Source: JBDLSY01 sp041170585 (GTDB taxonomy: Bacteria; Pseudomonadota; Gammaproteobacteria; Burkholderiales; Burkholderiaceae_C). Taken from it: a stretch of 6,598 nt of DNA. This document shows positions 5,164-6,598 of the stretch, piece by piece. The notes beneath the pieces are model-generated. The model saw only the letters and a program-made list of their open reading frames with translations. It was not told the origin of the DNA and did not search any database. The stretch is from assembly GCA_041170585.1 (NCBI GenBank), contig JBEDNN010000077.1, forward strand, positions 1 through 6,598. The letters are read 5' to 3'. A program made the translations under genes and the position numbers. How positions within the stretch are numbered: position 1 is the stretch's first letter; each line of letters starts with the position of its first letter.

Positions 5164-6413
5164 ACTGACTTTAATAAGGTACGTTCAATAATTTGAACAA
5201 CAGCTTGTGTTGAGTTTGAATAGCTTAAATTGTGTGCGGCTTGTGCCATCACTGTTAATTGTTGTCGGTTTAATGTATGTAAAGTTGTCGCCAAAAAATT
5301 AGGCGTTAAATGTGCTTGCGGTATGTGGATACCCGCCCCATGCTTGGCTAAATACATAGCATTACCTTCTTGATGACGCGTAGTACTGGCTATTAACGGG
5401 ACTAAAATAGCAGAAATACCTGCGGCACATAACTCACTAATAGTTATTGCACCTGCACGACAAATAACAACATCAGCCCATTGATAAGCAGCTGCCATAT
5501 CGTCAATAAATGGCACAACTGTCGCGGTAATACCCTGTGTTGTATAGTTTTTTTGTGCATACTCTAATTGTTTTGAACCACTTTGATGCCAAATATTAGG
5601 CAACATATTACCCGATAGTAAAGACGTATTTTGTTGTTGATTGAGCAATGAAGCCCATATTGCTATGGCTGCGGGTACTTGTTCATTTAAAACTTGTGCG
5701 CCTAAGCTACCACCTAATATTAAAATATTTAAACCACCCGTTCGCGATGTGTAGCGTAACTCAATCGGCGAAGCAGTCATTAAAGTGGCAATCTCCTTAC
5801 GAATTGGATTGCCCGTAACAATCGCATTACTAAGTTTAGAAGCTGACCCCTCAAATCCGCAGCAAATAGTAGTTGCTAACTTTGCCAAGCTTTTATTGGA
5901 CAATAATAAATCGGCATCAGCATTGACTAAAACTAAAGGTATTTTTAATATCCACGCTGCCCAAGCAGCAGGTATACAAATATAACCACCCATACCAACT
6001 AAAATAATATTAGACAAATTATCTTTGTTTAAATTATCTTTGTTTAAATTATTTTTGTTTAAATTATTTTTGTTTAAATTATTTTTATTAATTAAATTTA
6101 AGCGAGTTTGATGAGAACGCATTAAACGAATACATTTTATCCAAGCGGTTAGTAAATGCCAAACTCCTTTAACAAGACCTAAAACACCTTTACCACGTAA
6201 ACCTGCAAAATTTAATTGATTCAGCAAGATATTTGTAGGCGGCACTAAAGTATTTTCCATACCTTTTTGAGTGCCAATCCATTCAATATGCCAGCCTTGT
6301 TTTTTTAATTGTGCAGCAATTGCCAAACCTGGAATAATATGTCCGCCAGTGCCTGCTGCTGCAATAAACGCTAGTGATGGCGATGGTACACAGTTTTTTT
6401 CAGGTAAACTCAT
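5160..6413 (-). CDS. murG: MurG, lipid II-forming GlcNAc transferase
   Basis: GT28-family glycosyltransferase on the cytoplasmic face of the inner membrane; it transfers GlcNAc from UDP-GlcNAc to lipid I, giving lipid II. The 417 residues show the N-terminal lipid I loop AGTGGHIIPGLA (20-31), GLRGKG (71-76), GMGGY (140-144), VTGNPIR (199-205), ILGGSLGAQVLN (232-243), WHQSG (275-279), FIDDMAAAY (302-310), CRAGAITISELCAAG (318-332) and the RHQEGNA segment (346-352) that lines the sugar-nucleotide site. Two oddities stand out. A five-residue repeat (111-135) is inserted just before GMGGY, which together with extra residues near 255-272 makes the protein about 60 longer than E. coli MurG. And the usual HEQN motif is replaced by VNADAD (163-168). 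I recall NADA in some Burkholderiales MurGs, so the latter may be lineage-specific. The ATG at 6413 puts the first glycine loop at residue 20. ftsW, the usual upstream neighbour, is absent. Confidence 0.96.
   Translation of the reverse strand: MSLPEKNCVPSPSLAFIAAAGTGGHIIPGLAIAAQLKKQGWHIEWIGTQKGMENTLVPPTNILLNQLNFAGLRGKGVLGLVKGVWHLLTAWIKCIRLMRSHQTRLNLINKNNLNKNNLNKNNLNKDNLNKDNLSNIILVGMGGYICIPAAWAAWILKIPLVLVNADADLLLSNKSLAKLATTICCGFEGSASKLSNAIVTGNPIRKEIATLMTASPIELRYTSRTGGLNILILGGSLGAQVLNEQVPAAIAIWASLLNQQQNTSLLSGNMLPNIWHQSGSKQLEYAQKNYTTQGITATVVPFIDDMAAAYQWADVVICRAGAITISELCAAGISAILVPLIASTTRHQEGNAMYLAKHGAGIHIPQAHLTPNFLATTLHTLNRQQLTVMAQAAHNLSYSNSTQAVVQIIERTLLKSV
6016..6086 (-). repeat. 15-bp minisatellite inside murG
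   Basis: Four copies of a 15-bp unit (AAATTATCTTTGTTT twice, then AAATTATTTTTGTTT twice) at 6016-6075 are followed by an 11-bp partial copy. On the coding strand they give the pentapeptide (N/D)NLNK in tandem, with flanking degenerate units bringing the protein repeat to residues 111-135. The C/T difference between the first and last pairs produces the D and N variants. Because the unit is divisible by three, gain or loss of copies keeps the frame. Confidence 0.92.
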
Positions 6414-6489
6414 TTTGTAATATTAAAATTTTATAAAAACAGTTAGCAAAGTTACAGATGTAAATCAGTATTAAAGAAGTTAAACAATT
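6414..6489 (-). other. Leader region between the right MITE-like element and murG
   Basis: A 76-bp AT-rich stretch upstream of murG, with no coding sequence and no tail of ftsW that I can see. If the element separates murG from the upstream dcw genes, transcription must either read through the element or start here. Loose sigma70-like matches exist (TTGCTA, 17 bp, TTAATA on the minus strand), but they are no better than AT-rich background. No Shine-Dalgarno precedes the ATG. Confidence 0.4.
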
Positions 6490-6598
6490 GGTATTGCTAC
6501 TTAAAAATAGTTTTTGTATTTTTTATCTAAAATAAGCCTTATTTTTGCTAAGAAATTATTATAAATATACGACTTAACCATATTAAAGTAGCAATGCC
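6490..6598 (-). mobile_element. MITE-like element, right copy
   Basis: This is the reverse complement of the left copy with one substitution in 109 bases, so the two elements face each other around the gene block. Its inner end reads GGTATTGCTACTT and its outer end, on the other strand, GGCATTGCTACTT. The 26-codon frame of the left copy is conserved here on the minus strand (6581-6501), with the single difference changing Ile-9 to Asn. Its outer edge coincides with the last base of the window. The near identity of the copies indicates recent spread or gene conversion. Confidence 0.75.

Noticed and set aside
5785..5985. Plus-strand frame of 66 codons within murG
   Set aside because: Antisense shadow of the conserved centre of murG.
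4020..6086. The tandem repeats as a CRISPR array or phase-variable contingency switch
   Set aside because: There are no spacers between repeats, and the coding repeats are multiples of three that preserve the frame, so neither on/off switching nor CRISPR fits.
153..6413. Absence of murB between murC and ddl as a deletion
   Set aside because: E. coli and many Betaproteobacteria have the same order without murB here, so it is not evidence of loss.

Overview
The window holds one compact block of five cell-wall and division genes, all on the minus strand and read right to left: murG, murC, ddl(B), ftsQ, ftsA. This is the classic order of the 3' half of the bacterial dcw cluster. All five frames look complete and the main motifs are present, so I read them as functional. 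FtsA, FtsQ, Ddl and MurG all carry wording I associate with Betaproteobacteria (probably Burkholderiales), for example the FtsA stretch MALRTPTAEAEDLKIRWGVAK-like, the FtsQ RIKGNFF and PWVR..VRR.WPN motifs, Ddl MDKIMTKR.W, and a MurG with NADA in place of HEQN. Gene bodies are moderately AT-rich, while the spacers are extreme (about 17 G/C in the 159 bp between ftsQ and ftsA by hand count). That contrast, with the mobile-element relics, suggests an AT-drifting, probably host-associated betaproteobacterium. The assignment is inference from remembered family sequences, not from a search.

Layout from left to right: a 109-bp MITE-like element (2-110); a 42-bp spacer with a GGGGGA tract on the minus strand; ftsA (153-1445, GTG start); a 159-bp AT-rich spacer with tandem repeats and a 16-bp perfect palindrome at the ftsQ stop; ftsQ (1605-2372); a 40-bp spacer made mostly of a 10-bp tandem repeat; ddl (2413-3420); a 107-bp AT-rich spacer; murC (3528-5072) with an in-frame Asn-rich insert; an 87-bp spacer of 14-bp and 7-bp tandem repeats; murG (5160-6413) with an in-frame pentapeptide repeat; a 76-bp spacer; and a second copy of the MITE-like element in opposite orientation (6490-6598). 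The neighbours normally expected, ftsW before murG and ftsZ after ftsA, are not in the window.

Together MurC (first amino acid onto UDP-MurNAc), Ddl (makes D-Ala-D-Ala) and MurG (adds GlcNAc to lipid I) supply lipid II, and FtsQ and FtsA belong to the divisome that directs its use at the septum. I see no new defence, toxin or biosynthetic system. The unusual content is structural: two near-identical inverted MITE-like elements bounding the block, spacers filled with short tandem repeats of different unit lengths, slippage-type in-frame expansions inside two essential enzymes, and no clear Shine-Dalgarno before any of the five genes.
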